Source: Candidatus Desantisbacteria bacterium CG1_02_49_89
Lineage (GTDB): Bacteria > Desantisbacteria > UBA1551
NCBI GenBank assembly: GCA_001871075.1
Contig: MNUP01000095.1
Span: forward strand, 1 to 23,109
Direction: 5' to 3'
Length of the DNA stretch: 23,109 bases
Shown here: in pieces, positions 1 to 11,800 of the stretch
How positions within the stretch are numbered: position 1 is the stretch's first letter
Layout: the number at the start of each line of letters is the position of its first letter
The notes under the pieces: model-generated
The model's input: only the letters and a program-made list of their open reading frames with translations
What the model was told of the DNA's origin: nothing
Databases searched by the model: none
Translations under genes and position numbers: made by a program

Positions 1-3000
1 GACGTAATCCACTGCGTTGTTGACGCTTGTGTCAAATGACCTTGTGTCAACGATAAGGTTGTTTGTCGCAGTCTCAGTTCCTGTGTTCGAGATGTAAACA
101 GTGTATTCAACAGTGTCAGAAACCCAGAACTTCATCGGCATTGAACCGGTCTCACCCGAACGTAAGTTCATTTGAACCTTAGAAGTAAGAACGGTTGGCT
201 TTGTAACCGTTTCTCCCTGTGTATCCGTCCAGGTCCAGGAGTCTGTCCTGGTCACGGTTATGACAGGGTTGCCGCCTATCTTATCCCTGTAGTATACGGT
301 CTTTGCCCCTGATACAAGGTAGACAATGCTTGTATTCGCCCAGGTAGTTCCGGACACGGAGAACGAACCTTTTGCTGATGTCGTAAGCAGCTGAACCGTT
401 TCGCTGTAAAGAACCGCGGTATTTCCAGAACCGTCTACTGCCTTTAAGAACACAGGCGCGGTACTTATGCTTGTTATTGTGAACGGAGTTGTATTTGAAA
501 ACCTTAGGTACCGTATCGTTATTGTCTCTGTTTGTGTATCAGCGATAAGCGATACGCGATACGCGGTTATCACCGGCCAGCCTACAGCGTTGTCGCGGTA
601 GTAGAAATAACCGAAGCCTGACTGGAACGTAATTGAACTTGTATTTGCCCATGAACTTGATGAAATAGAGAAAGAACCAGAATTAGAGCTTGTGAACAGG
701 CTTACTGTGTCGTTGAACGCGACATCTGTATTGCCGCCCGAATCATATGCAACAGCTGTTATCACAGGAGATGTGTCAGCCGCCCTTATTCTGAAGGAAG
801 CAGATCTGAATTCAAAGTATCCCGCTCCCCCGCCGGTTATTGCCTCTGTCTGGCTATCCGCGATAAGCGATTCGCGATACGCGGTTATTATTGGACTGCC
901 TGCCTGGTCATCCATGTAGTAGAAAGACGCGAACCCTGAAGAAAGCGTTATAGAAGAAGTATTGGTCCACGGGGCTGACAGGACTGAGAAGAACCCGGAA
1001 TTGGAACTGGTTGTAAGGCTTATGGTCTCATTGAAGCTGGGGTCAGTGTTGCCTGCCGCTCCCACAGCCGCAACCGTTATCAGGGGGGACGCTGTGCTCA
1101 CGGGAATACTGAAAGCCGAGGTCCTTAAGTCAAGGGCGCTGGCCCTGAAATAAATTCCCGCCCTGCTCTCGTAACTTGCCTTTATTTCTTCCGCGGAAAG
1201 AGCGCGGCTGTAGATCCTTGCCTCGTCCATCATTCCCTTGAACCACGCGGTTGCGCCGAGATTTGCCGGATCAGCGTTGCCGCCTATCTGCCCTGTCGCG
1301 GCTTGCGGGCCTGCGATCAACACCCCGTTCTTGTAAAGCCTTAGGTATGAACCGTCGTAAGTTGTTGCAAGGTGCTGCCACACCCCGAAATCAATTGAGT
1401 TGTCCGGCGAGCTTGTTTCGTAGTTCGTCCCGATCGTATTTACGATATCCCACTTGATCCTGTTCGCAGCCCACTGGTTATCCAGCCACAGGATATACCC
1501 GCCGTTATTCATCCAGTGCTTATCGAATATCCTGTAATGCGTTCCCGCAGCTATCGTGTCCGGCTTGACCCATGCCTCAAGCGTGATCGCTTCGGTGCAG
1601 TCAAGGCTGAAAGAACTTGTTATCTGGATATAATCGTTGAGCCCGTCAAACTGCGGGCAGGAACCGGCCGGGCCGCTGTTCGGAGCGGATGCCCAGAAAA
1701 CCCCGTTCGCAGAACCGTTGTTGCCCAATCCGGAAGCGTCATTCGTATCCGTGTCTAAATGCAGTATCATGACCGCGCCGCAGGCATCAACACCTTTTGT
1801 GATGGTATTGTTGTCGCACCTCGCAACGATCGTGTCAAGCCCCGTGTACGCGGACCTTATCGTGAAGGCGCACTGCCCGGTTACGCCCGTTGTTCCCGGA
1901 TTGCCCGCGACAGTGTCCTGCCCGTAACGTGTTGAAGTAAGAATGACCGTCCTTCCGTTTATCGGGAACCCGTAGGTGTCGTTTATCGTCACAACAGCGG
2001 TGCATACGGCCGCGCCGCTCGCGGATATCTGGTACGGCGTGAAAGTTATGTATGAAGCGTTCTTATTAGTGGATTGCGCGGCTATTGTTTCTGTCTGAGT
2101 GTCTGAAACCAGCCCTGCCCGCGAAACTGTTATGACGTAACTGCCCGCTGAATTGTTCTTGTAATAGAAAGTTGCTGTCCCACCTGAAAGCTGGATAACG
2201 GTCATATCAGCCCACTGGGTCCTGTTCAAAGAAAATACCCCTGTGCCCGAACTTGCAAGCACCGCGGTCCCTGAGAACGACGAATCTATGTTGCCTGCCG
2301 CGTCCTGCACCTGTATTGTTATATAATAAGAAGGATTGCCCTGAGTTGTTGTAACCGGGGCGCTAACGAATTCCAGCCTGGAACCCGTAAACCGAACAGG
2401 CAGGGCCTTGTTCTCAAACCTTGCCATAACCTCATCCCCTGCCAGGGCGCGGTTATAAATACGCACCTCGTCAATATACCCATCAAAACATCCTGCCTGG
2501 TAACTGGCGCTTATCATAATGTTCGAGGCGTTACCTAAAGTTTCCGAATATGCAGCCGTGTTGATGAGGGTTCCGTTCACATAGAGAGTTATTTTGGCGC
2601 CGTCATACGTCCCTACAAGGTGACACCACTGGTTATTGTTGACTACTCCGCCACCGGTCTGGTGCTGCGCAGTCGTCGAGTCGCAAATGTTAAAATCCGC
2701 GGCATAGCCGGCTATCATCAAAATATAAGAACCTGCGTTCGCCCAGCCCTTTTCTACCACCCTGTTGAAAGATTTGGCGGCATCAAGCGGGTAAACCCAT
2801 GCCTCAACGCTTATCTGCTGGCTGAGGTCAAGGCTTGCTGAATTCAGGATCTCAACATTGCCGTCATTACCGTCCGATCTCAGGCCGTGCCCGAATTCTC
2901 CGTCGTCCCAGGTCATTCCGCCCAGAAGACTACCTGAGTTATTGTTCCCGGAAAGGTCAGACGCAGACGAACCCGCGCATTCCTCGAAAAGCCAGATGCC

Positions 3001-6000
3001 TTTTTCAATATCTCTGAAATACGTTCTTGTTATTGTATCCGCGCTTCCGGCAACCGCTGCCTTTATGGTATCCAGTCCTGCCATTGAAGACACCACCACC
3101 GCAGTGCAGAACCCGTTCGTGTCCGTGACCTGGCCGTACGGATACGTTATTGTGTCAAAACCGGAAGGATTCGTGGTTTTCACTGTCACTGTTTTTCCCT
3201 GCAAAGCGTCCCTTGAATAGTCGGTCACCACAACAGCGACAGTACATTTCGTGATACCGTCAGCAGGCAGGCTTGATTTCTCTATGATCATATACGAAGC
3301 GGTCGCGCAGAACGCTCCCTTGAAAACACTCTCCACCTGGGTCGTATTAGGCAAAGATCCGGAAACAACTGTCAGCGTCGGTGAGCCCGGCATTGAATCC
3401 TTGTAGTAAATTACCGCTTCCCCGTTTGACATAGTCACGACGATCGTCTCGCTCCACGCGCCTGCAGGTGACGTCGCGAACTTCCCGAACTGCGAGGAAC
3501 TGGTGAAAGTGCAGTCCTCGTTGTACCCGGTCACTTTAGTCCCGTCATTCAGCTGAGCCTGCGCGCATATCGTGTCCGACGCTGTATTCACGGCAGTTGC
3601 CCTGGGAGGCGTAACAAACGCGATCTTGTCAGCCAGGGAAGTGAACACTACCGGCCTTATCCTTGATTTGCTGTAGCTGTTTATGGCAGCCGCGTCAATA
3701 GCTGAATTATATATCCGCACATCGTCTATCAATCCGTAAAGGTAATCGGTGCCGTATTCATACCCGAACCGCAGCGGGCTTGTGGTAGTATCTATTGACC
3801 CTGCCCTCGCGCCTTCGGCTTTAAGGTCCCCGTCAACGTAGATTTTCAGGTTATTGCCAGCCGCGTTGCTGTCATAGGTGGCAGCCAGGTGGAGCCAGGC
3901 GCCTGTGTCAGGCCTTACTCCGCTGGACACCCTCAGTTCAGAATTCGTTCCTATGAACACAAAGAAAGACAGGTCACCGCCCTCTGAATCATTGTCCCGC
4001 CTCAGCATCAGGGAGCCGCTTTTATAAACTATGCCCTGCCAGCTTGTGCCGTCCGTGATATTGACCCACGCCTCAACCGTCACCGCGCTTTGCGGGCGCA
4101 AAGCGGAAGCGTCGGCAACGCTTACGTAATCGCTTGTGCCGTTATACGACAGGCAGTTCCCGTATTTCCCCGCTGTCCAGGCAGCGCCGTATATGTTCCC
4201 GTTTGAAACGGTGTTTATCAGTTCGGTCCCGGCGGTTTCGTCAAAATTCCATAAACCCACAGGTGGCGTGCCGTAATACGAGGAGTTTATTATTTTATTT
4301 GGGCTTTCTCCGGCTACCGTCGCGGTTACCGTATCGTAGCCGCCCATTGTTGAAACAAGCGCGCCTGTTGCCAGGCCGCTTGCGTCAGTGGGATTTGATG
4401 GCTGTGTTATGGTGTCATACGCGCTGTAAATAGTGCCCTTGCGATAAGTGGTTATTAAAACGGTTTTTCCCTGCAAAGGATTGCCGTATCTGTCAGTAAC
4501 GGCAACGGCTATAAAGCAGGTATTGGCTCCGTCAGCAGGCACTGTCCTGGAGCTCAGGACGATATATGACGCTGTCTCGTTGAAAGGACCCGGCACTATC
4601 GTCTCAAACTGGGTCGTTTCAGACAGGCCTGTTGCCGAAACAGTTATCTGCGGAAAACCAATCTTTGTATCCTTATAATATACGAACGTCTCGCCGTTCA
4701 CCATTTTAAGGTTTATGGTTGTAGTAAAGGTGTCGGTCTTGGTCGCGCAAAACTTGCCCCAGGAAGAAGACGAGATCAGGCTGCAGTATTCGTTGTACCC
4801 CGCTGCCTTGGAGCCGTCATCCCACTGCGCCTGTATCACGATGGACTCTGAAGAGGCGTTTATCTGCGCTGTCCTGGGAGCGGATATGATCGCGAGCTTT
4901 GTTGCCGCGATGCATTTCACCGGCCTTGTCCTGGACTTCGCATAAGCAGCTGCCTCATCCGCGCTTACAGCCCGGTCGTAGATCCTCACGTCGTCTATGG
5001 CTCCGGTGAACCAGTACGGGTAGCTGGAATTGGGGTGGTCAGCGCACCCGAAGAAATAAGCCGAAGTTCCGAAATCCCTGGGAGTTCCCGCGAAATCCCC
5101 TGAGCCTTCCAGGCTCCCGTTCACATAAACGCGGACCTTGTTCAGCGATGTGTCCAGCACGCCTACAACGTGAAGCCAGGAACCGGTGTCAAAAGTGCTT
5201 GCGGACGTCGCCTCGTACACCGCAGGCACGCTGTTCCATACCTCCTGCCTGAATTTCTTCGCGGAAGTATATGCCATGTCAGTATGGTAACCCGCCCTTG
5301 CCACGAAAGCGCCGGGTCCTGGCGGGGTCGCGCCTGTCGGCACGAAAGCAGGCTTCACCCAGGCTTCAAAGCTGTAACTTGAATCTGTCGCGTTTTCAAG
5401 ATAAGAAGAAGGCTGGACCTTTACGTGCGCCGAATCAGAAGGCCCGCCGAGGTTCAGGCCGTATCCGTATTTTCCAGCTGTCCAGGAACCCGTGTTTATA
5501 ACGCCGACGTCGTAAAGCGAATACGCAAAGCTGTCAGCTCCCTCGTTGAAATCCCAAAGGCCTGCAGGCGCGCCGGTGTAGAATGAAAGCGTTATCTGGC
5601 TCGCTGTATTGCCCTGCACGAACGCGTTTATGGTATCATCCCCGCCCAAACTTGTGACAAACGAACCTGTTGCCTGTCCGCTCGCGTCCGTTTGGCTCAC
5701 CGGCTGGGTAATCGTGTCGTATTTCACGGGCCCCTTACGGCTTGTGGTTATCAGCATCGTAAGTCCTGAAACAGGATTTCTGTATTTGTCAGCCGCGAAG
5801 ACCGTAACCGTGCACCGGCTTATCCCGTCTGCAATGATAGAGAACGGGCTCAGGACTATAAAAGATATTGTCTCGCTGAAAGCCCCAGGGGTTATTGATT
5901 CTGTCTGGTCTGTGTCAGGAAGAACTCCGGCGCTCACCGTAATGACCGGGGAACCCGTTTTGGTATCTTTATAATAAACGTAAGTCTCGCCGTTCACGAT

Positions 6001-7626
6001 GTTGAGCGTGATATTGTTAGACGCGGACCAGCCACCGGTTCCGGTGGCTGAGAATTTTCCTGACATTATTGAAGAGCTGAAAACGCTTTGACCGTTGTAA
6101 GTGTTGTCCTTGTTGCCGTCCATATCCTGCACCTGCACGCATATAGAATTTGAAACCGCGTCACTGGCAGTGCTCCTGGGCGGGGTAACGATAGCAAGTT
6201 TTTTATTGAGGAGGAACGTGATGGTCGGCACCCTTTTCAGCCTTATATCGTCAAACCAGGCGGTTGAGCCTAAGGCGGCGGGCTGGTAAACAGAACACCC
6301 TATCCTGAAGCTCACGCAGTTGGATTCGGCAACAGGATACAATGCATAGAATGTCCAGTCCTGGTCGGTCCCCTGGAACGAGGTCCAGTTCTGCGAAATG
6401 TTGCCGCTGCCCGCGTCAAGGTGGTGGATGAAATATGCCGCTCCTGCCCCGCTTGCCACAGTACCGGTCTTTATCCAGCCGCTGAACTCATACGAAGAAC
6501 CCGGGGTGACCGCGATGATCTGTTCCCAGTTCGCCCAGTTGACCTGCTGGCTGTTCTGCGTCTTGGCGCTCTTATCCCCGGAATGCTTTACCGCCAGGTC
6601 CCACGCCGCGTATCCTCCCGGGCCTGACCAGTTGTCAGGCAGGGCGCCCAAACCTTCTTCAAAAGAAGGGTTCAGGATTATGTTCTGCAGGACAGTGCAC
6701 CCGTCGCATAAAGCGGTCAGAGTATCCAATCCTCCCGCGTTGGAACTTACAGTCGCGGTTGCCTGGCCGTTAATGTCAGTCGTGGCATAAACCATTGTTA
6801 TGGTGTCCTGAGCGCCGCGGATTGACTGGACAGTGACCTGCCTGCCGGGTATGGCTTTGCCTGACCCGTCCTTAATAAAAACCGAGACAGTCGCCGTGGA
6901 AATACCGTCAGCAAGAAGCGAACAGGTATCGGTCGTAAATGAGGAAGCGGTCTCAGACGGGGCGCGCAAAATCACGTAAATGAACTGCGTGTCTGAATTA
7001 AGGCCGGCGCGGGAAGCAGTGATCGTGTAAGTTCCCAGGGTTGTGTCCTTGTAATAAACAGCTCCCAGGCCAGAGGAAAGGTAAACAACAGTGGTATCTG
7101 ACCAGGGGGTCTGGGAAGCGGAAAACTTCCCTGTCCCGGAAGAAACAGCCAGCGTTACAGTGCCGCTGAAGGTTGTAACGCGCGCGTCGTATTTGTTCCA
7201 TACCTCAACGGAAATAGAATCAGACGGGTAGTTTGCATCAGGAGTCCTGGCAGGGCTTGTTATCTTCACCTTTTTGGCGGCGCCCGCGTCCACCAGGTAT
7301 GTCAGGTAAGAAACAGCGCTTCCTATAGACTGGACCAGGCTGTTGGCTGTTGTGGTTGCGGCCATCCTTATATCATATTCTCCTGCCCCTGTGATCGTAC
7401 CTGACGCGTCTTTTATCCTTTCGGAATAGAGCGCTTCAGCGTCCTGATTGGTCGTGATGTAGTCTGCGTCCGCAGGGCTTACCCCTATCTTGAACCGCAC
7501 GTCTGCTGCGCCGTAACTGGTGAACATTTTACCGTAAACGCATGCACTCAAAATCGAGCCAAGGTCATCGTCAGGGAGATACACGTTAGTTTTCAATATT
7601 TTAGTATCTGAAGTCGTGTAAGTATT
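1..7626 (-). CDS. Giant multidomain surface protein, segment after the in-frame TAA (partial, runs off left edge)
   Basis: I read every triplet of this frame from 7626 down to 1 and found no stop, so 2,542 codons are open and continue past the window edge. The frame is the same one as the gene ending at 7627. Modules in reading order (approximate): rest of repeat R4 (7626-7277), Ig-like (7275-6960), Big-1-like (6930-6690), carbohydrate-binding-like domain opening NPSFEEG (6690-6220), Ig-like, Big-1, LamG (5585-4935), Ig-like, Big-1, LamG (4295-3665), Ig-like, Big-1, LamG (3010-2410), Ig-like, Big-1, LamG (1780-1150), three Ig-like repeats (1150-205), then a DUF11/CARDB-like stretch (VEYTVYISNTGTETATN) at the edge. 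LamG domains end with the usual DxVRIYNRAL motif. It has no signal peptide or Shine-Dalgarno of its own; the first ATG is at 7527 without an RBS. It therefore looks like the continuation of the upstream gene, split by a nonsense codon, and not a separate gene. Confidence 0.85.
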
Positions 7627-8862
7627 TTACAAAGCGTTACCGGTTATTGCGCCGAAAAATACAGTCTTCTGGACCTGGCTGGGATTCTTTGGATATTCGT
7701 ATGTGTAAACTATCTCGGCGCTCCTGCTCCCGCCGCCCAAAGCGCTCCACCAGGAACCCACAACGACATTTGTCCCGTCACTTGCAGAACCGTACTGGGG
7801 CGTAAGGTTATAAAGCATTATTGGACCTTCTGCCATCGCGGATCCCTCAGCAGCGAACGCGAGTGTATCCAACCCGTTCTGCCCGATGTTAAAGCTTGTG
7901 TTCGCCGCGTTCGTGGTCCTGAAAACAGCATAAATAGACCTTATGGCAGGCGAAACTATCTTTTCAGGGAAATATATTGTCTGCATATAAACCTTTGCGG
8001 GTGATTCCGCGCCGCCTGTGATGATATCCGTCTGGCCCAGGTAACGCCTGACTGTCTGTATAAGGTTTGCGCTTGCCAGATAATTAAACGAATAGGTTAT
8101 GACCAGTTCCGCGCCCAGGCAGTATACGGCTGAACCGTTTACGTTTATGGTCAAGGTATTTCCCGAGCCTATATTCGGGTTCGAGGATGGTTCATAAAAA
8201 TAAAGAAAATCATCGTCAGTGCGCGCAGCTCCTTCAACTAATTTCACGCCTGCCTGCAGATTCGTTCCGTTTAAATTGATATTTGAAGTAAGATCTGTGC
8301 CCGCAATCGGGGAATAGTAATGCCCTCGTATCTCGTACCAGGCGCTCTGGATCGAGTATCCTGTCTCGGGTATATACGGCGTGTGCACGTATGTCGCTGT
8401 GCTTCCTGAAGCTATGGAAGCGTTGTTTGAACCCGCAAAATACCTGACGGTCTTTACCTGTGAATGCGCTCCGTCGTCGTATTCGTATGTCAGGTAAAGT
8501 TTCACGCTCTCATTATAGCGTAGCGCGGGAACGCTTACCGCAACATAATAGGGCACGTTATTGACACCTCCGCCTGCCAGGCCTAAAAATGCCTGGGTAG
8601 CGTTGTACCTGAGTCCAAAATTCGCGTCGTCTCCGGTACCTGCGGATGCAAGTGCTCCAAATGTAGTCGTATTCGCTCCGTTTACTCCTATTGCGCTGCC
8701 TGCTCCGACTACCACGTTCCCGACCTGGAAAGCGACTTCTATCCACGCGGATCTCAGCGTGAACCCTGATTCAGGGATGTAAATATAGAACGGAGTGCTT
8801 GGGTAAGAAACACCCGAAGCCCTGTCACCCGTTGCCTGGTCAATGAAATATTCCACGGTTTT
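7277..8862 (-). repeat. Four tandem ~130-residue protein repeats (R1-R4), unrecognised domain
   Basis: Copies start at 8862 (KTVEYF), 8454 (KTVRYF), 8058 (QTVRRY) and 7668 (KTVFFG), giving periods of 408, 396, 390 and about 391 bp. Each copy has an opening beta-strand TVxxY/F, a variable Gly/Ser/Thr-rich loop, an aromatic strand ending IPE/FPE/LPD, a strand such as LRSAWIEV or IRSIYAVF, a (F/I)xIGxNG-like turn, and a closing strand of the type LYLTYEY or IVYTYEY. The composition suggests an all-beta adhesin-type domain. I do not recognise the family. R4 contains the TAA at 7627-7629. Confidence 0.75.
7627..7629 (-). other. In-frame TAA splitting the giant gene
   Basis: The minus strand reads GGT AAC GCT TTG TAA AAT ACT TAC. 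The stop is the 14th codon of repeat R4. In R1-R3 the distance from the opening (K/Q)TV motif to the (I/L/F)P(E/D) motif is 29-32 residues; in R4 it is 32-33 counted straight through the stop, so nothing seems inserted or deleted. One base change from a sense codon (CAA, AAA, GAA, TTA or TCA) would explain it. An indel error would not, because the frame is the same on both sides. Confidence 0.9.
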
Positions 8863-11800
8863 CACAGATGTGCCGGGATAAGGCGGTATGCCTGCTACTA
8901 CTTCAATAGACTGGGTGCCGGATAACACGCCTGTCCTTGAGGCTGTTATCGTGAAAATACCGATCGTTGAATCCTTATAATATATGGCTCCTGCGCCTGC
9001 TGAAAGATAGATGTTCGTGGTATCAACCCAGGAAGCGCTTGAGACCGAGAATTTTCCCGTGGGTGAAGACGAATACAGGAAAACCTGGTAAGTGAAATTC
9101 GTGTCCTTTGTGCCCAGTTCGTCCTGCGCCTCAAATGTTATCTGGGACGACGGGTTGTTCTGCGGCACTGTTGCAGGCGAAGAAGTGAACACAAATTTTG
9201 AAGCTGTGAACCTTACTGGTATGGGCAGGACCGCGGTATCGTACCTTGCCCTTATTTCGTCCAGCTGCAGAGCGCGTTCGTAGATCCTTATCTCGTCTAA
9301 AAGCCCGTCAAAGCAGTCCCCTGTGCCCCCGCCGCTTATGCCTATGACGTAAGTGTTGCCGAACGCCTTTGAATATGCTCCGGAAGCAACCTGGCTGCCG
9401 TTCGCGTAAAGCCGGATGTTCAGGCCGTCGTAAGTCCCCACAAGATGGGTCCAGCCGTTGTTGTTTATCACGCCGCCTATCGCGTTCCTCTGCACCCCGT
9501 CCAGCATCAGGCCGAAGTGCGCCTGGTTGGAATATACCATCATAATGAAGGAACCTTCCAGATCCCAGGCTTTGTTTATCAACCTGTTATACATCTTTGA
9601 GGCATTCCTGGGATATATCCACATTTCAACGCTCATCTGCTGCGTCAGGTTCAGGCTGGAAGAGTGCGGAACGATGATATAATCGTTTGTGCCGTCGGAA
9701 TTCATCGCGTGGCCGAACCTTCCCGGCCCCCATCTTATGCTGCCTGTCATAGTTCCGGTGTTGCCGTAGTTGGAAAAGTCGCGCGCGACGATTCCCGCTG
9801 TCTCCTCAAAAGCCCATATCCCGACTTCTATGTCTGCGAAATAGATCCTGGTAATGGTGTTTGAACTGCTCTGTATGGTAGCTGTTATGGTATCAAGGCC
9901 CATCAGGGACGAGACAAGTGCCGCGGTGCAGAACCCTGCCGTGTCCGTCAACTGGCCGTCCGGGTAGGTTATCGTGTCATTGCCTGCCGGGTTTGTGGTC
10001 ATCAGTGTCACGGTGTTGCCCGGCAGCGGGTTGCGGAAGTAGTCACCTACAAAAACCGCGACTGTGCAGGGGTTTGTCCCGTTTGCCGCGATCATAGAGC
10101 TTTTCGCTATCATATAGGACATAGAATTTGAGAACGCTCCCTTTGACACAGATTCAAGCTGGGAGGTTTCTGACATGTAGTAATAGGAAGTGACAGTAAC
10201 CGTCGGGGAACCCGGCCTTGAGTCCCTGAAATAAACGAACGTTTCTCCGCTGACTATGTTTACGCCCAGGTAGTTGTAGGCAGACCAGATTGTAGAACCT
10301 GGCGCGAGGAACCTGCCTGTGGAAGAGCTGGAAGTGATCGTGCAAATGCCGTTGAAATTAGTTGCTTTTGTCCCGTCCGACCACTGCGCCTGGATAACGA
10401 TAGATTCATAATCTGAGGTTGTAAGGAAACGCTGCGGCGTGGTTATGGCAAGCCTGCTCGCTCCCACGAAACTGATCGTAGGGCTCCTGCGTAGCGACAG
10501 ATCGTCGTACCATACCGTTGCGCCGGATGTGTCCGCCTGGTTGTAAGCGCAGATTATCCTGAACCAGTTAACGTCCGATTCCACGGCCGGGTTAAGGGTA
10601 TGCTGGGTCCAGGCTGAGTAAGGAGTGGTTACTGTGACCTGGTCCTGTGATTTCGGATAGCCATCAGCCTGGTTAACCAGGTGGTGTATGATAAAATAGC
10701 ATGTGTCACCGGCTCCCATTGTGTCCGTCTTTGAGCAGCCTGTGAATTTATACGCAGAACCCGGCACAGCGTTCAAAGTCTGCTCCCAGTTGATAAAACC
10801 CATGACCTGGTCGTTCTCGGTTTTGGCGCTCTTCGCGCCTGAGCACGCCACAGTTGAATCCAGCACGTAGCAGTAGTACCTGTCCGGGGACCAGTTGTTC
10901 TTTCCCCAGGGGTCAGGCCACACGTCGCCTTCCTCAAATGAATAATTGATTATAAGGTTCTGGTAAATAGTGTTGCCGTCGCACACAGCCGTAACCGTGT
11001 CGTCCCCCGTGATCCAGGAAGAAATGGTTCCTGTGCATTGCCCGTTGCCGTCAGTAAGACCGGGCTGCACGACTGTGTCGATCACAGAGCCGCGGCTGGT
11101 GTAGATCGTGACTCTTTTGCCTGACAGCGGCACAGCGGTCTCGGTCCTTACGGTAACGGTCACGGTGCAGGAAGCCTTCCCGTTCGCTTCAGCAGCAGGC
11201 GAAGAAACTTCCAGGAAGCACATTGTTTTGCCGGCTGGCGGTGAAGAGCCGGAGAACGTTATTGTAGGCACCCGCGCAAGACGCACGTCGTCAAACCAGG
11301 CAGTCGAACCGCCTGTTGCACCCTGGTATATTGAACAACCAAGCCGCATTTTCACGCATGTGTTCTCGGCGGTTATGGTGCCTATCGTGTATTTTGTCCA
11401 GGGGCTGCTGCTTGCCCCGACCGAAGTCGTCCAGCTCTGGGATATAATAGCACTTTCTGATGTCTGCAGGTTGTGGACGAAGAACGCCGCTGAGCAGCCG
11501 CCTGCCATCACACCTGTCCTGAGCCAGCCTGTGAACCTGTAAACCGAACCCGGGGTCACGTCAACTATCTGCTCCCAGTTTGTCCAGGTATTGGTATCCC
11601 TCGCGTTCTCTATCTTCGCGCTCCTCAGCCCTGTCTTGTAAACCGTGTAATCCCATTCGAAGCTGTTATCTCCCTGGTTCCTTGTCCAGTATTCGGGCCT
11701 GCTCTGCCCGTCCTCAAATGAAGGGTTGCAGTCCACGCACTGGGTAATGGTCAGGCCGTCGCAGGTTGCTGTGACAGTGTCAGCACCGGCAGTTTTGGAG

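Noticed and set aside
692-6790. Short plus-strand frames across the left third
   Set aside because: All lie antisense to the continuous minus-strand modular protein, whose domain content is clear.
7525-7626. Independent start for the segment after the TAA (ATG at 7527)
   Set aside because: No Shine-Dalgarno, no signal peptide, and the start would fall inside repeat R4.
7627-7629. Frameshift or homopolymer error as the cause of the stop
   Set aside because: The frame before and after is the same; a single indel would shift it.
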